DNA from: Turicibacter sp.
GTDB lineage: Bacteria > Bacillota > Bacilli > MOL361 > Turicibacteraceae
Reading direction: 5' to 3'
NCBI GenBank assembly: GCA_030531025.1
Contig: JAUMTV010000068.1
Span: 1 to 17,330 of the forward strand
Length of the DNA: 17,330 bases
This document shows positions 1-7,362 of the stretch, in pieces. The notes under the pieces are model-generated. The model was given only the letters and a program-made list of their open reading frames with translations, was not told the origin of the DNA and ran no database searches. The position numbers and the translations under genes are program-made. Each line of letters opens with the position of its first letter. Within the stretch, counting starts at the first letter, position 1.

Positions 1-323
1 AATAGTTGGGAATTAGATTTCTTTCAGAAATCGTTAGGTGACCCATTCCCTAGCAAAGGGGGGAGTAGATTATCTTTGATAATCGCCAGGTGACCCCTGG
101 ACGATAGTTGGCCTTGAACTTAAAAGGGACTAGAAACTGAGTATGATTCTGAAAATGTAGATTATTTCTCTGTTTTTATATATATAAGTCCAGATAAGTT
201 TTTCATATCGGAAAACTTTTAGCTGGACTATAGTCTGTCTTAGTATTAAAGCAATCGATTAACTAAGACTGATATAGAATCATGAAATACATTTCTGTTT
301 CTATATAGATGATTACTTATCGA
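1..323. other. Gene-free, hairpin-dense region; possible structured RNA
   Basis: I see no credible coding region here. The stretch is dense in inverted repeats. Two tandem copies of a similar stem-loop motif lie at 8-50 and 61-100, each with a 7-bp hairpin (GATTTCT/AGAAATC; GATTATC/GATAATC) followed by AATCG-YYAGGTGACCC. Further stems are 187-193/223-229 (AGTCCAG/CTGGACT, extended by 196-204/210-218), 237-244/262-269 (GTCTTAGT/ACTAAGAC) and 272-279/299-306 (ATATAGAA/TTCTATAT). The stem at 196-218 contains a T203-G210 pair, which is a G-U wobble only if the plus strand is the RNA. That weakly favours plus-strand transcription, convergent with the phospholipase gene. I do not recognise the family, and the region may continue to the left of the window. 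Confidence 0.4.
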
Positions 324-335
324 TTAGTCTAATCG
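321..335. repeat. Perfect 15-nt inverted repeat over the phospholipase stop codon
   Basis: CGATTAG-T-CTAATCG is a perfect 7-bp inverted repeat with a one-base centre. It overlaps the TAA stop codon (324-326) of the patatin-like gene. No T-run follows on the minus strand, so it is not a standard intrinsic terminator. It is the right-most of the series of inverted repeats that begins at position 1. Confidence 0.5.
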
Positions 336-1379
336 GTAAAATTCATGGGATTGACGTCCTATTTGACTTACATATAACTTTCTAGTGAAATTTTTGATTT
401 CTTCAGAATATGTTTCTACAATCTTTTCCCCTACTGATTCTAGTGCTTTCATATTTTTTTTCGACACGTTATCCATTTGAGAACTCACATCATACTGGCT
501 TAAATCAGGTTCAATTCTCAAATATTGATCTTTAACATGATGACATTGATATAAAACTTTTAATTGATGATCAACTGTTTGAGAAGCAACCGAACCATAA
601 ATGTCAATCACCGGAATAACCCAACCAATTTTCCCCCATTTACTTGATGATCCGTATGGATATGTTCTTCCATTAGAGCCTGTCCCAAGGGATAAAATCA
701 TAATATCACTAGGGGCAGGCTGAAACGGAAATTTGCATGCTTCTATATACGCACATAAGGCTGGATTATTAGCAAACATCCCACCATCAATTAAAGAATA
801 AGTCCTTCCTTCAAAATGGTCACTAATCTTAGCAATTGGAAAATAAGTAGGAGCTGCCGTTGAGCCGCGTACGACCTCTTTTACTAAATAATTTCGATTC
901 ATGTGATGATAAGCATTTATTTGATTAAAAAAGATCGCTTTTCCACTTTCAATATCATAAGCTGGAAACAAGCAAGGTTTCACCAAGTCTGCTAACCGAA
1001 TATCACCAAAATAAGCATCAAGCATTTGTTCTAATTTATCTGCTTTATATAACGGGCTTCCTAATCCAAAATAATCAATGGTTTGCGTTTTCCAAGAACG
1101 CTCAAATATGTCTGCTCCGTAATTTAAATATAAATCTAGTGCCTCTTGTGCACTATATTTAACTTTTGTTCCTCCAATTTCATAAGGACAAAGATATAAA
1201 GCAGCTAAAATACTTCCTGTACTCGTTCCTGCAATTAAATCAAAATAATCACTAATTCTTGTTTCGGGATTTTGACTATACTGCTGTAATAATTCTTCTA
1301 TTTTTACGATAACCTTAGCAGGAATAATCCCACGTATTCCTCCCCCATCAATAGATAGAACTCGAATTTTTCTTTTCAT
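324..1379 (-). CDS. Patatin-like phospholipase
   Basis: Likely lipid acyl hydrolase (phospholipase A type) of the patatin family, 351 aa from the start chosen here. The ATG at 1377-1379 is preceded by a GGGGGG ribosome-binding site; an upstream in-frame start (1433) would add 18 poorly supported residues. Family motifs are complete: the oxyanion-hole glycine motif DGGGIRG (residues 11-17), nucleophile elbow G-T-S-T-G (51-55, Ser53) and the catalytic Asp motif DGG (198-200, in LIDGGMFANNP). No signal peptide or membrane segment is evident, so it is probably cytosolic. Related patatins (CapV type) act as membrane-degrading effectors in CBASS defence, but no nucleotidyltransferase or other CBASS gene lies nearby, so a defence role is not supported. 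It stands alone: an insertion element lies immediately upstream and no gene downstream in the window. Confidence 0.88.
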   Translation of the reverse strand: MKRKIRVLSIDGGGIRGIIPAKVIVKIEELLQQYSQNPETRISDYFDLIAGTSTGSILAALYLCPYEIGGTKVKYSAQEALDLYLNYGADIFERSWKTQTIDYFGLGSPLYKADKLEQMLDAYFGDIRLADLVKPCLFPAYDIESGKAIFFNQINAYHHMNRNYLVKEVVRGSTAAPTYFPIAKISDHFEGRTYSLIDGGMFANNPALCAYIEACKFPFQPAPSDIMILSLGTGSNGRTYPYGSSSKWGKIGWVIPVIDIYGSVASQTVDHQLKVLYQCHHVKDQYLRIEPDLSQYDVSSQMDNVSKKNMKALESVGEKIVETYSEEIKNFTRKLYVSQIGRQSHEFYRLD

Positions 1380-1455
1380 ATTATCCCCCCTAACACCATC
1401 AACTAATACTACTATATGATATAAAAGAACCAATTATCTAATCTTTTCTCTTATA

Positions 1456-1463
1456 TAAAATAA
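1456..1463. repeat. 8-bp target-site duplication, left copy
   Basis: TAAAATAA at 1456-1463 is repeated exactly at 3255-3262, directly outside the two terminal inverted repeats. An 8-bp duplication is the length known for IS1595-family transposition. Confidence 0.85.
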
Positions 1464-1489
1464 CGTTCTGTTTTAAATAAAAGTTGATA
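1464..1489 (+). repeat. Left terminal inverted repeat of the IS1595-like element
   Basis: 26 bp, matching the reverse complement of 3229-3254 with mismatches only at repeat positions 1, 4, 17 and 18. The target duplication abuts it at 1456-1463. Confidence 0.85.
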
Positions 1490-1495
1490 TATTAC

Positions 1496-1536
1496 AAAAA
1501 AAAGATGAGAGTAAGTTATCTTATTCTCATCTTTTT
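1496..1536 (-). terminator. Intrinsic terminator of the cargo gene
   Basis: A 15-bp stem (1501-1515 with 1520-1534, one non-Watson-Crick position) with a 4-nt loop. On the minus strand it is followed by eight T (1496-1503). It lies inside the element, between its left end and the cargo stop codon. The opposite side also ends in five T (1532-1536), so it may work in both directions. Confidence 0.8.
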
Positions 1537-1555
1537 AGTTATTCGCTGTATTTTA

Positions 1556-1960
1556 TTACGACATAGCAATGAAATATCTACCATTTAATGCCTTTACTTC
1601 AACAGTGTATTTTTCATTAAGTTTTAAGCCATCTAATTTTTCGCTTGTTCCAGGCGAAACAACAATATCATTAATTACAATATTATTGTCAGCATCTTTT
1701 ACTCTTATCATGATATCATTGTCATTATTTGCATGATTCGTAATTTCCTTTTTAAACAATGGATTACTTACTTCTAAATACGGTTTGTCATCAAAATATA
1801 AAGGTTCCCACCCCTCCATATCACTTGTTAGAGTAGCATCTGCTACCAGGAAAGGAAAAACCCTTGTGTCTTCGATGATTTCTTGAATAATTGGGCTCAG
1901 AGCTGTAACTCCTAAAGCAATTAATCCTAAAAATGAAATAATGTATAACTTCTTCTTCAT
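1556..1960 (-). CDS. Small secreted protein of unknown function, cargo of the IS element
   Basis: 134 aa. The start at 1958-1960 is chosen because GGGGGGA lies 8-9 nt upstream and the protein then begins with a typical export signal: MKKK, then a hydrophobic core (YIISFLGLIALGVTAL) up to about residue 22. No lipobox cysteine is visible, so it is secreted or stays anchored by the N-terminal segment. The mature part is polar and reads as alternating beta strands, ending in a KYTVEVKALNGRYF stretch that resembles the last strands of a small beta-sandwich (fibronectin-like); this is inference from pattern only. I do not recognise the family. It has its own promoter (2018-2023/1995-2000) and terminator and lies fully inside the IS1595-like element, downstream of the dead transposase. 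Confidence 0.72.
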   Translation of the reverse strand: MKKKLYIISFLGLIALGVTALSPIIQEIIEDTRVFPFLVADATLTSDMEGWEPLYFDDKPYLEVSNPLFKKEITNHANNDNDIMIRVKDADNNIVINDIVVSPGTSEKLDGLKLNEKYTVEVKALNGRYFIAMS

Positions 1961-1994
1961 ATTAGAATCCCCCCTATATAATATTTTTGATATT

Positions 1995-2023
1995 ATCATA
2001 TAATATTAACCATTTTTTAACAA
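1995..2023 (-). promoter_or_regulatory. Promoter of the cargo gene
   Basis: On the minus strand, TTGTTA (2018-2023) and TATGAT (1995-2000) are separated by exactly 17 nt. The predicted transcription start near 1988 leaves a ~27-nt leader containing the GGGGGG ribosome-binding site. Confidence 0.65.
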
Positions 2024-2097
2024 TAAAATTTAGTGAATGGATACCTAATAAGTAATTAATGCCTATAGCTAACATATCAATTTTAGTCTTACCACGC

Positions 2098-3151
2098 TTA
2101 AACAAAAGCAGGTTTTCTCGTTCTAATAGCTTCAACCGAACAATCTGTGTAATTTGCTTGAGACAACACATAAGCTCTTTCTAATTTAATAGATTCTCGT
2201 TCAGAATTGAAAATTTCAATAAATTTGAACCAATAAAGATAATTTTGTAAGTGCTTAGTGGCAACACCTTTGAAATCACTCATAAAAGCTTTTAATCGGC
2301 TATGAAGTGAATTAATATGCTGGATGTGATAAATATCCTTTTTTTCGTTTTCCTGATTCGATTTTAATGTGATTAAGATTCAACTCCTCTGATAGAGTAG
2401 CATATCCATGAGCACTATCCGTACATAATGTGGAATTCTCTGAAATATGTCCCTCATAAAATCGTTTAAGAGCAGGATATTGCAATCTCCCCGTACAAAT
2501 TAACCCCATTTTAAGATTCTCTAAGCGGTCTAAAGCTGTTCTAACTGCAACTTAGTCACGAGATAATCCACGTTTCTTTTTCTTAGCTTGTTTAGTCGTA
2601 CGACCAGTTGAAGTACGAACGCCTTTTTTATAACTTCTAACCTTTGTAAAATTTCCTTTTCGGTTATATCTGAAGAACGTTTCATCAGCCTCGACAAGCC
2701 CCTCTAAGTCTCCTACGCCTATTGCAGTTGCTAAGGCATCTAAAATCTTATGTCGCCAGAAAAAGGAGGTGGCGATGTTAATTTTGCACTCCTCAGCACA
2801 TTTACGGATGGTGTATCCAGATAGCATACATTTAAGATACTGAAGCCAAAGTTTAGGTGATTTTTTGGAATGATAAGAAGGAGTAGCCGTTTGGTCACTA
2901 AATGACTTTCGACATTGACGACATAAATAACGTTGAACCCCCTTTTGAGTTCCATTTTTTACGATATGAGTGTCACAAGTATATTGCCCTTCACAATAAC
3001 GAGTTTCTTTTACCTCTCTTTGAAGATTCTCTAAATGAAAATTGATATGACTAAGCTCAACAAATTGGGCTACTTCTTCAAATTCATATTTAGATAGTTT
3101 CGGTATTAATGATAAAATAGTCTCTTTTGCCGTTTTCTTTTTTCTTGCCAT
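2098..3151 (-). pseudogene. IS1595-family (ISXO2-like) transposase, inactivated
   Basis: Remnant of a ~350-aa DDE-type transposase. The ATG at 3149-3151 follows GGTGGTGAGG. The N-terminal part has a zinc-ribbon-like region (QYTCDTHIVKNG then CRQC, residues ~56-80; the first Cys of the first knuckle seems lost) and the first catalytic Asp in VEADETFF (Asp146). Reading stops at an in-frame TAA (2552-2554), probably CAA originally, because the same frame continues as VAVRTALDRLENLKMGLICTG and then the second-Asp block CTDSAHGYATL. A one-base shift near 2330-2338 moves the last part ([16 protein letters not shown] to the stop at 2098) into another frame. Two independent lesions mean no intact transposase is made; readthrough plus frameshifting is unlikely. 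Confidence 0.88.
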
Positions 3152-3166
3152 GACCTCACCACCAAA

Positions 3167-3178
3167 ACAAACGTTTGT
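3167..3178. repeat. 12-bp palindrome upstream of the transposase
   Basis: ACAAACGTTTGT is a perfect palindrome in the transposase leader, 16 nt upstream of the start codon. It could be an operator or a short translational hairpin; the function is unknown. Confidence 0.35.
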
Positions 3179-3228
3179 ACATTTATTACACTACACTAAA
3201 TAGAGTGATTTATACGATTTTTTATTTT

Positions 3229-3254
3229 TATCAACTACTATTTAAAACAGCACC
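3229..3254 (-). repeat. Right terminal inverted repeat of the IS1595-like element
   Basis: Read on the minus strand it begins GGTGCTGTTTTAAATA and matches the left end (1464-1489) at 22 of 26 positions. The exact 8-bp duplication TAAAATAA follows at 3255-3262. Confidence 0.85.
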
Positions 3255-3262
3255 TAAAATAA
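3255..3262. repeat. 8-bp target-site duplication, right copy
   Basis: TAAAATAA, identical to 1456-1463. This copy is also part of the T-rich tail of the terminator at 3260-3287. Confidence 0.85.
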
Positions 3263-3287
3263 AAAGACAAGTACACTGACTTGCCTT
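3260..3287 (-). terminator. Intrinsic terminator of the sugar importer operon
   Basis: GACAAGT (3266-3272) pairs with ACTTGCC (3279-3285) around a 6-nt loop. On the minus strand it is followed by TTTTTATTTTA. It lies just after the mmsB stop codon. The IS1595-like element begins within its T-rich tail, leaving five T plus the duplicated target. Confidence 0.7.
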
Positions 3288-3300
3288 CTCCTTTTTCAAC

Positions 3301-4476
3301 TTAAACTGTCGCTTTAGATGATCTTGATTTTGTATAAACATCAAAGAATACAGCCAACAGTAAAACAAATCCTTTAATGGCTTGTTGGTAATCAACACCA
3401 ATTCCTAAAATAGACATTCCGTTATTTAAAACCCCCATCACTAAACCACCAATAATGGCTCCATAAACGGTACCAACTCCACCCATTGACGAAGCCCCAC
3501 CAATATAACAGGCTGCAATTGCATCTAACTCAAAGTTTGTTCCAGCTTTAGGTGTAGCAGCATTTAAACGAGCTGCAAACACTAGTCCTGCTAACGCGGC
3601 TAAAACTCCCATATTAACATAGACCCAAAAAACAACTCGCTTCACTTTGACCCCTGATAACTCTGCAGCTTTTGGATTTCCACCATAAGCATAAATATGA
3701 CGTCCTATTACTGTTTTTGTTGACAGATAGCCATAAGCTAAAATTAAGGTTGCTAGTAAAATTAAAATAGTCGGAATTCCTTTATATGAAGCAAAAATAT
3801 ATCCGAATACTAAAAATAAACAAGTAAATAAAATAAACTTAACAATCATGCTCCCTTTGCTTGGAACAAAAAATCCATAAGCTTGCTTCGCTTTTCGTGA
3901 GTTTAGCTCAAATAAAATATAAATCACTGACAAAGCAACAGCAATCATTAATGCCGTTACATTCAAACTATTACTTCCAAATAAATCAGGAATAAAACCC
4001 GTACTTATAACTTGAAAACTTTCCGGAAATGGTGCAACTGTTTGTCCATTTAGTACAACCATTGTTAAGCCTCTAAAAATTAACATTCCTGCTAGAGTCA
4101 CAATAAAAGCTGGAATTTTCATATAAGCTATCCAAAAACCGTGCCACGCTCCTGCAAGCGCGCCAATCAATAAAGCACAAATAACAGCTATCCAAACTGG
4201 ACACCCCATATTCACCATTAAAATAGCCCCAATAGCACCAACAAAAGCGGCAATTGACCCAACAGATAAATCAATATTTCCAGTAACAATAACGAGTAGC
4301 ATTCCAATAGCTAAAATCAGAATATAGCTATTTTGCAAAATTAAATTCGTTATATTTAGCGGCCTTAATAAAATTCCCCCCGTTAAAATTTGAAATAAAG
4401 CGACTATTAAAACTAATGCAATAACCATCCCATACTGTCTGATATTACCTTTTAAAATATTTTTAATCGTTTCCAT
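3301..4476 (-). CDS. mmsB: Monosaccharide ABC transporter, permease (MmsB/GguB type)
   Basis: Inner-membrane permease of a CUT2-class monosaccharide importer, 391 aa, normal length for MmsB/GguB/XylH proteins (longer than RbsC at ~320 aa). ATG at 4474-4476 follows an AGGGGG ribosome-binding site. The protein is almost entirely hydrophobic, with about ten likely transmembrane helices. Family hallmarks visible are TGNIDLSVGS (residues 65-74), the cytoplasmic coupling segment around NPKAAELSGVKVKRV, and the glycine-rich GGASSMGGVGTVYGAIIGG near the C-terminus. It is the last gene of the chvE-mmsA-mmsB operon, 11 nt after mmsA, and forms the translocation channel with the MmsA ATPase. The actual sugar (xylose, arabinose, galactose or glucose are known for this class) cannot be read from the sequence. 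Confidence 0.93.
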   Translation of the reverse strand: METIKNILKGNIRQYGMVIALVLIVALFQILTGGILLRPLNITNLILQNSYILILAIGMLLVIVTGNIDLSVGSIAAFVGAIGAILMVNMGCPVWIAVICALLIGALAGAWHGFWIAYMKIPAFIVTLAGMLIFRGLTMVVLNGQTVAPFPESFQVISTGFIPDLFGSNSLNVTALMIAVALSVIYILFELNSRKAKQAYGFFVPSKGSMIVKFILFTCLFLVFGYIFASYKGIPTILILLATLILAYGYLSTKTVIGRHIYAYGGNPKAAELSGVKVKRVVFWVYVNMGVLAALAGLVFAARLNAATPKAGTNFELDAIAACYIGGASSMGGVGTVYGAIIGGLVMGVLNNGMSILGIGVDYQQAIKGFVLLLAVFFDVYTKSRSSKATV

Positions 4477-4487
4477 TTACTATCCCC

Positions 4488-6011
4488 CTAACTTCCCATT
4501 ATGCATGTCATAACAGACTCTTGTGTTGCTTGTTCACCTTGAAGCTCTCCAACAATTTTACCTTCATTCATCACATAGACTCGATCACTCATCCCAAGTA
4601 CTTCAGGTAATTCAGATGAAATAATAATGACACTCTTTCCTTGTGCCACTAGCTCATTTATAATTAAATAAATTTCATACTTCGCACCAACATCTATCCC
4701 CCTAGTTGGTTCATCTAAAATTAATACATCTGGATTTGTTAAAATCCACTTACTCAAGACTACTTTTTGTTGATTTCCTCCGGATAAATTTTCAGTCTTT
4801 TGAAAAATACTCGGTGATTTAATATTCATCTTTAACCGATACTCTTCAGCAATTTGCTTTTCTTGATTCTCATTCACCTTACCTAAATAACTAATCTTTT
4901 CTAAACTCGAAAGCGAGATATTACGACAGATATCATCAATCAAAACTAAACCATACTGCTTGCGATCCTCTGTCACATAAGCTACACCATTTTTAACCGC
5001 TTGCTCAATGGTCTTTAAGTCAATTTTTTTACCATTCTTGTAGACTTCACCACTAATTTTTGTACCAAATGAACGTCCAAATAAACTCATTGCCAACTCT
5101 GTACGTCCTGATCCCATTAAACCTGCAAGTCCAATCACCTCACCAGCACGAACATTAAAATTAACTCCATCAATTACTTTTCGTTCTGTATTCATCGGAT
5201 CATGAACAACCCAATCCTTTACCTCAAAAATGATATCCCCTACCTGATGATTACGCTTAGGGAATCGATCAACAATATCTCGACCAACCATTCCTCGGAT
5301 AATACGATTTTCATCAATCATACTTGTTTCTTTTATAATGGTTTCAATGGTGGATCCATCTCGTAATATTGTTATTTGATCAGCCACGGCTGACACTTCA
5401 TTTAACTTATGTGAAATTAAAATTGATGAAATTCCCTCTTCCTTCAAATCTAGTAATAAATTTAATAAATTCTCGCTTTCGACTTCATTTAAAGCCGCTG
5501 TTGGTTCATCTAGAATCAGCAGTTCTACTTTTTTGGATAAAGCCTTAGCAATCTCAACTAATTGCTGTTTTCCAACCCCAATGTCACATACTAAAGTCTT
5601 TGGATTTTCATCTAATCCAACACGTCTTAATAATTGTTTTGTTTTATGATACGTTTTGTTCCAATCAATAACACCTCGATTTTGTTGTTCATTTCCTAGG
5701 AAAATATTTTCTGCAATCGATAAATAAGGAATTAACGCTAGTTCCTGATGAATAATAACAATCCCCTTTTTCTCACTGTCTCGAATCTCTTTAAACTTAC
5801 AAACTTCCCCCTTGTAAATAATGTCTCCTTCATACGTCCCATAAGGATGGACGCCACTTAAGACTTTCATTAAAGTTGATTTTCCGGCACCATTCTCTCC
5901 ACAAAGGGAATGTATTTCTCTCTTCTTCACTTTTAAATTAACATTATCCAATGCCTTTACTCCAGGAAATGTTTTAGTTATTGACTTCATCTGTAAAATA
6001 ATCTCATCCAA
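4488..6011 (-). CDS. mmsA: Monosaccharide ABC transporter, ATP-binding protein (MmsA/GguA type)
   Basis: Double-domain ATPase energising monosaccharide import, 507 aa, the usual size for the family. Domain 1: Walker [10 protein letters not shown] (38-46), Q-loop HQE (88-90), signature VGKQQ (146-150), Walker B ILDEP (166-170), switch His201. Domain 2: a degenerate P-loop GLMGSGRTE (297-305), signature LSGGNQQK (409-416), ILDEPTRG (431-438). The degenerate second P-loop is normal for CUT2 ATPases (RbsA, XylG, MglA), so only the first site is likely to hydrolyse ATP efficiently. The start is TTG (6009-6011), supported by GGGAGGG seven bases upstream; the nearby ATG is out of frame. It follows chvE after 64 nt that hold a stem-loop, and precedes mmsB. 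Confidence 0.94.
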   Translation of the reverse strand: MDEIILQMKSITKTFPGVKALDNVNLKVKKREIHSLCGENGAGKSTLMKVLSGVHPYGTYEGDIIYKGEVCKFKEIRDSEKKGIVIIHQELALIPYLSIAENIFLGNEQQNRGVIDWNKTYHKTKQLLRRVGLDENPKTLVCDIGVGKQQLVEIAKALSKKVELLILDEPTAALNEVESENLLNLLLDLKEEGISSILISHKLNEVSAVADQITILRDGSTIETIIKETSMIDENRIIRGMVGRDIVDRFPKRNHQVGDIIFEVKDWVVHDPMNTERKVIDGVNFNVRAGEVIGLAGLMGSGRTELAMSLFGRSFGTKISGEVYKNGKKIDLKTIEQAVKNGVAYVTEDRKQYGLVLIDDICRNISLSSLEKISYLGKVNENQEKQIAEEYRLKMNIKSPSIFQKTENLSGGNQQKVVLSKWILTNPDVLILDEPTRGIDVGAKYEIYLIINELVAQGKSVIIISSELPEVLGMSDRVYVMNEGKIVGELQGEQATQESVMTCIMGS

Positions 6012-6037
6012 CTTCGATCCCTCCCTTACTTTTTAAA

Positions 6038-6069
6038 GATAATAGATGATCAAAGGACCACCTATTATC
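6038..6069 (-). promoter_or_regulatory. Intercistronic stem-loop between chvE and mmsA
   Basis: A 14-bp stem (6038-6051 with 6056-6069, two G-U pairs on the transcribed strand) with a 4-nt loop. Only CTTTAAAAAG follows, with no long T-run, so it is a weak terminator at best. Hairpins here are well known to stabilise the upstream binding-protein message so that it is made in excess over the membrane components. Confidence 0.65.
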
Positions 6070-6075
6070 TACCTA

Positions 6076-7152
6076 TTATTCAAAGTCTGACGATTGATAA
6101 TATCCGCTCTCAATTAAGACTTCTTCATAGTTAGTAATATCAACAGAGACAGGATCACATAGATATGAAGGGACAACAATGACACCATTATCATATGTTT
6201 TTGTATCATTAACAGGTGCTTCTTCTCCATTTAAAATAGCATTTATCATTTCTACTGTTTTTTCAGCTAAAGTACGAGTATCTTTAAATACCGTTTGTGT
6301 TTGCTCCCCAGCAATAATTGATTTTATCGATGGTAATTCTGCATCTTGTCCTGTGACAATTGGCATTTCTAAATCACCTTTTCCATATCCAACTGATTTT
6401 AATGATGAGAGAACTCCAATACTAATTGCGTCATAAGGAGATAAAATTGCATCAACTCGCTCCGTTGTATAATAAGCACTTAATAAGTTATCCATACGTG
6501 TTTGTGCTGTAGCACCATCCCAACGTAAAATAGAAACTTTATCCATGCCCATTTGTCCACTTCGAACAACTAGTGAACCATTGTCAATATAAGGTTGTAA
6601 AACTGACATTGCTCCATCGTAAAAGAAATAGGCATTATTATCATCAGGTGATCCACCAAATAACTCAATGTTAAATGGGCCTGTTTCACCTTGATCTAAA
6701 CCTAACTTTTCAATAATATAATTTCCCTCTAAAACTCCAACCTTGAAATTATCAAATGTTGCGTAATAACTAATATGCTCTGTATTTCGAATTAAACGAT
6801 CATATGCAATTACCGGAATATTAGCATCAGCAGCTTTACTAATGACATCTGTTAAGGCATCTCCATCAATCGAGGCAATAACTAATACATCTACTCCCTT
6901 TGTAATCATATTTTCAATTTGTGATACTTGATTCTCAATAACATCTTCCGCATATTGTAAATCAACCTTAAATCCTAACTCTTCTAGTTGCTGTTTCATA
7001 TTCGCACCATCGTTAATCCAACGCTCTGATGATTGAGTAGGCATTGCAATTCCGATGAATCCCGATTGTCCTGATCCACCATTAGCTGAACACCCTACCA
7101 TTGTAATGAGTAGAGTAAGCAATAAATAAGCATTAAAAATTTTCTTTAACAC
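6076..7152 (-). CDS. chvE: Monosaccharide ABC transporter, substrate-binding lipoprotein (ChvE type)
   Basis: Extracellular sugar-capture lipoprotein, 358 aa from the GTG at 7150-7152. That start has GGGGGG six bases upstream, and the protein then begins with a lipoprotein signal: LKK, a hydrophobic stretch and MVG-Cys21. An upstream in-frame start (7206) would put 18 polar residues ahead of the signal and is rejected. The mature protein shows the periplasmic-binding-protein type I pattern: [34 protein letters not shown], then [15 protein letters not shown] and [16 protein letters not shown], typical of ChvE/XylF-like proteins. It is first in the operon with mmsA and mmsB, under a promoter and a CcpA-type cre site. 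The exact sugar is not determinable. Confidence 0.92.
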   Translation of the reverse strand: MLKKIFNAYLLLTLLITMVGCSANGGSGQSGFIGIAMPTQSSERWINDGANMKQQLEELGFKVDLQYAEDVIENQVSQIENMITKGVDVLVIASIDGDALTDVISKAADANIPVIAYDRLIRNTEHISYYATFDNFKVGVLEGNYIIEKLGLDQGETGPFNIELFGGSPDDNNAYFFYDGAMSVLQPYIDNGSLVVRSGQMGMDKVSILRWDGATAQTRMDNLLSAYYTTERVDAILSPYDAISIGVLSSLKSVGYGKGDLEMPIVTGQDAELPSIKSIIAGEQTQTVFKDTRTLAEKTVEMINAILNGEEAPVNDTKTYDNGVIVVPSYLCDPVSVDITNYEEVLIESGYYQSSDFE

Positions 7153-7212
7153 AACATTCCCCCCTAAACTGTTAGATTCTACTACATTTCTTTTTTCTAT
7201 CGCCACTTCCAG

Positions 7213-7226
7213 TGTAATCGCTTACA
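7213..7226 (-). promoter_or_regulatory. CcpA cre site (catabolite repression operator)
   Basis: On the minus strand TGTAAGCGATTACA fits the CcpA cre consensus TGWAANCGNTNWCA at every position and is nearly palindromic. It lies about +12 to +25 from the predicted start of the chvE operon transcript, where CcpA binding would repress. Another LacI-family regulator with a similar operator cannot be excluded. Confidence 0.75.
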
Positions 7227-7243
7227 CCTTTGCTGACACAAAT

Positions 7244-7272
7244 AGCTTAGCATGTTGGCGATACAATGTAAA
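7244..7272 (-). promoter_or_regulatory. Promoter of the chvE-mmsA-mmsB operon
   Basis: TTTACA (7267-7272), a 17-nt spacer, then TAAGCT (7244-7249) on the minus strand. The -10 is a weak match, consistent with a regulated promoter. The predicted start near 7237 gives a leader of ~85 nt containing the cre site. Confidence 0.5.
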
Positions 7273-7333
7273 CCCTTATCAATCATTAACAACTTTACTT
7301 ATCTAGTCAATCATCGACATACTAATTGTTTAG

Positions 7334-7362
7334 TAAAAAAAAGAGACTATATAATAGTCTCT
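7334..7362 (-). terminator. Intrinsic terminator of the cation transporter gene
   Basis: AGAGACTA (7342-7349) pairs with TAGTCTCT (7355-7362) around a 5-nt loop, followed on the minus strand by eight T. The stem overlaps the TAG stop codon (7361-7363). Confidence 0.85.

Larger units (their letters stand above)
1464..3254 (-). mobile_element. IS1595-family insertion element with cargo gene, transposase inactivated
   Basis: A 1791-bp element whose ends are seen directly. The left terminal repeat (1464-1489) and right terminal repeat (3229-3254, reversed) match at 22 of 26 positions, sharing CTGTTTTAAATA and AGTTGATA. Exact 8-bp copies of TAAAATAA flank both ends. It contains a degraded IS1595-type transposase (2098-3151) near the right end and an intact small secreted-protein gene (1556-1960) near the left end, both on the minus strand. 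Cargo genes are known in several IS1595 subgroups. It inserted into the T-tract of the terminator of the mmsB operon. The left end begins CGTT instead of GGTG, so both end and transposase decay suggest an immobile element. Confidence 0.85.

Noticed and set aside
1..120. Known riboswitch (Mn-sensing yybP-ykoY type), because GGGGAGTAG occurs at 60-68
   Set aside because: The other conserved elements of that class are not found in the expected places, and there is no downstream gene on the plus strand.
324..1379. CBASS or retron-type defence system built on the patatin-like phospholipase
   Set aside because: The enzyme resembles CapV effectors, but no CD-NTase, Cap2/Cap3 or reverse transcriptase gene is adjacent; many stand-alone patatins exist.
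1974..2171. Open frame overlapping the cargo promoter and the transposase 3' end
   Set aside because: It is an out-of-frame shadow; the real transposase frame and the cargo promoter explain the region.
6179..6436. Plus-strand 85-codon open frame inside chvE
   Set aside because: It is antisense to a well-conserved gene, with no ribosome-binding site or recognisable protein features.
7153..7237. Riboswitch in the chvE leader
   Set aside because: The leader is ~85 nt and explained by the cre site and ribosome-binding site; no terminator/antiterminator pair is seen.
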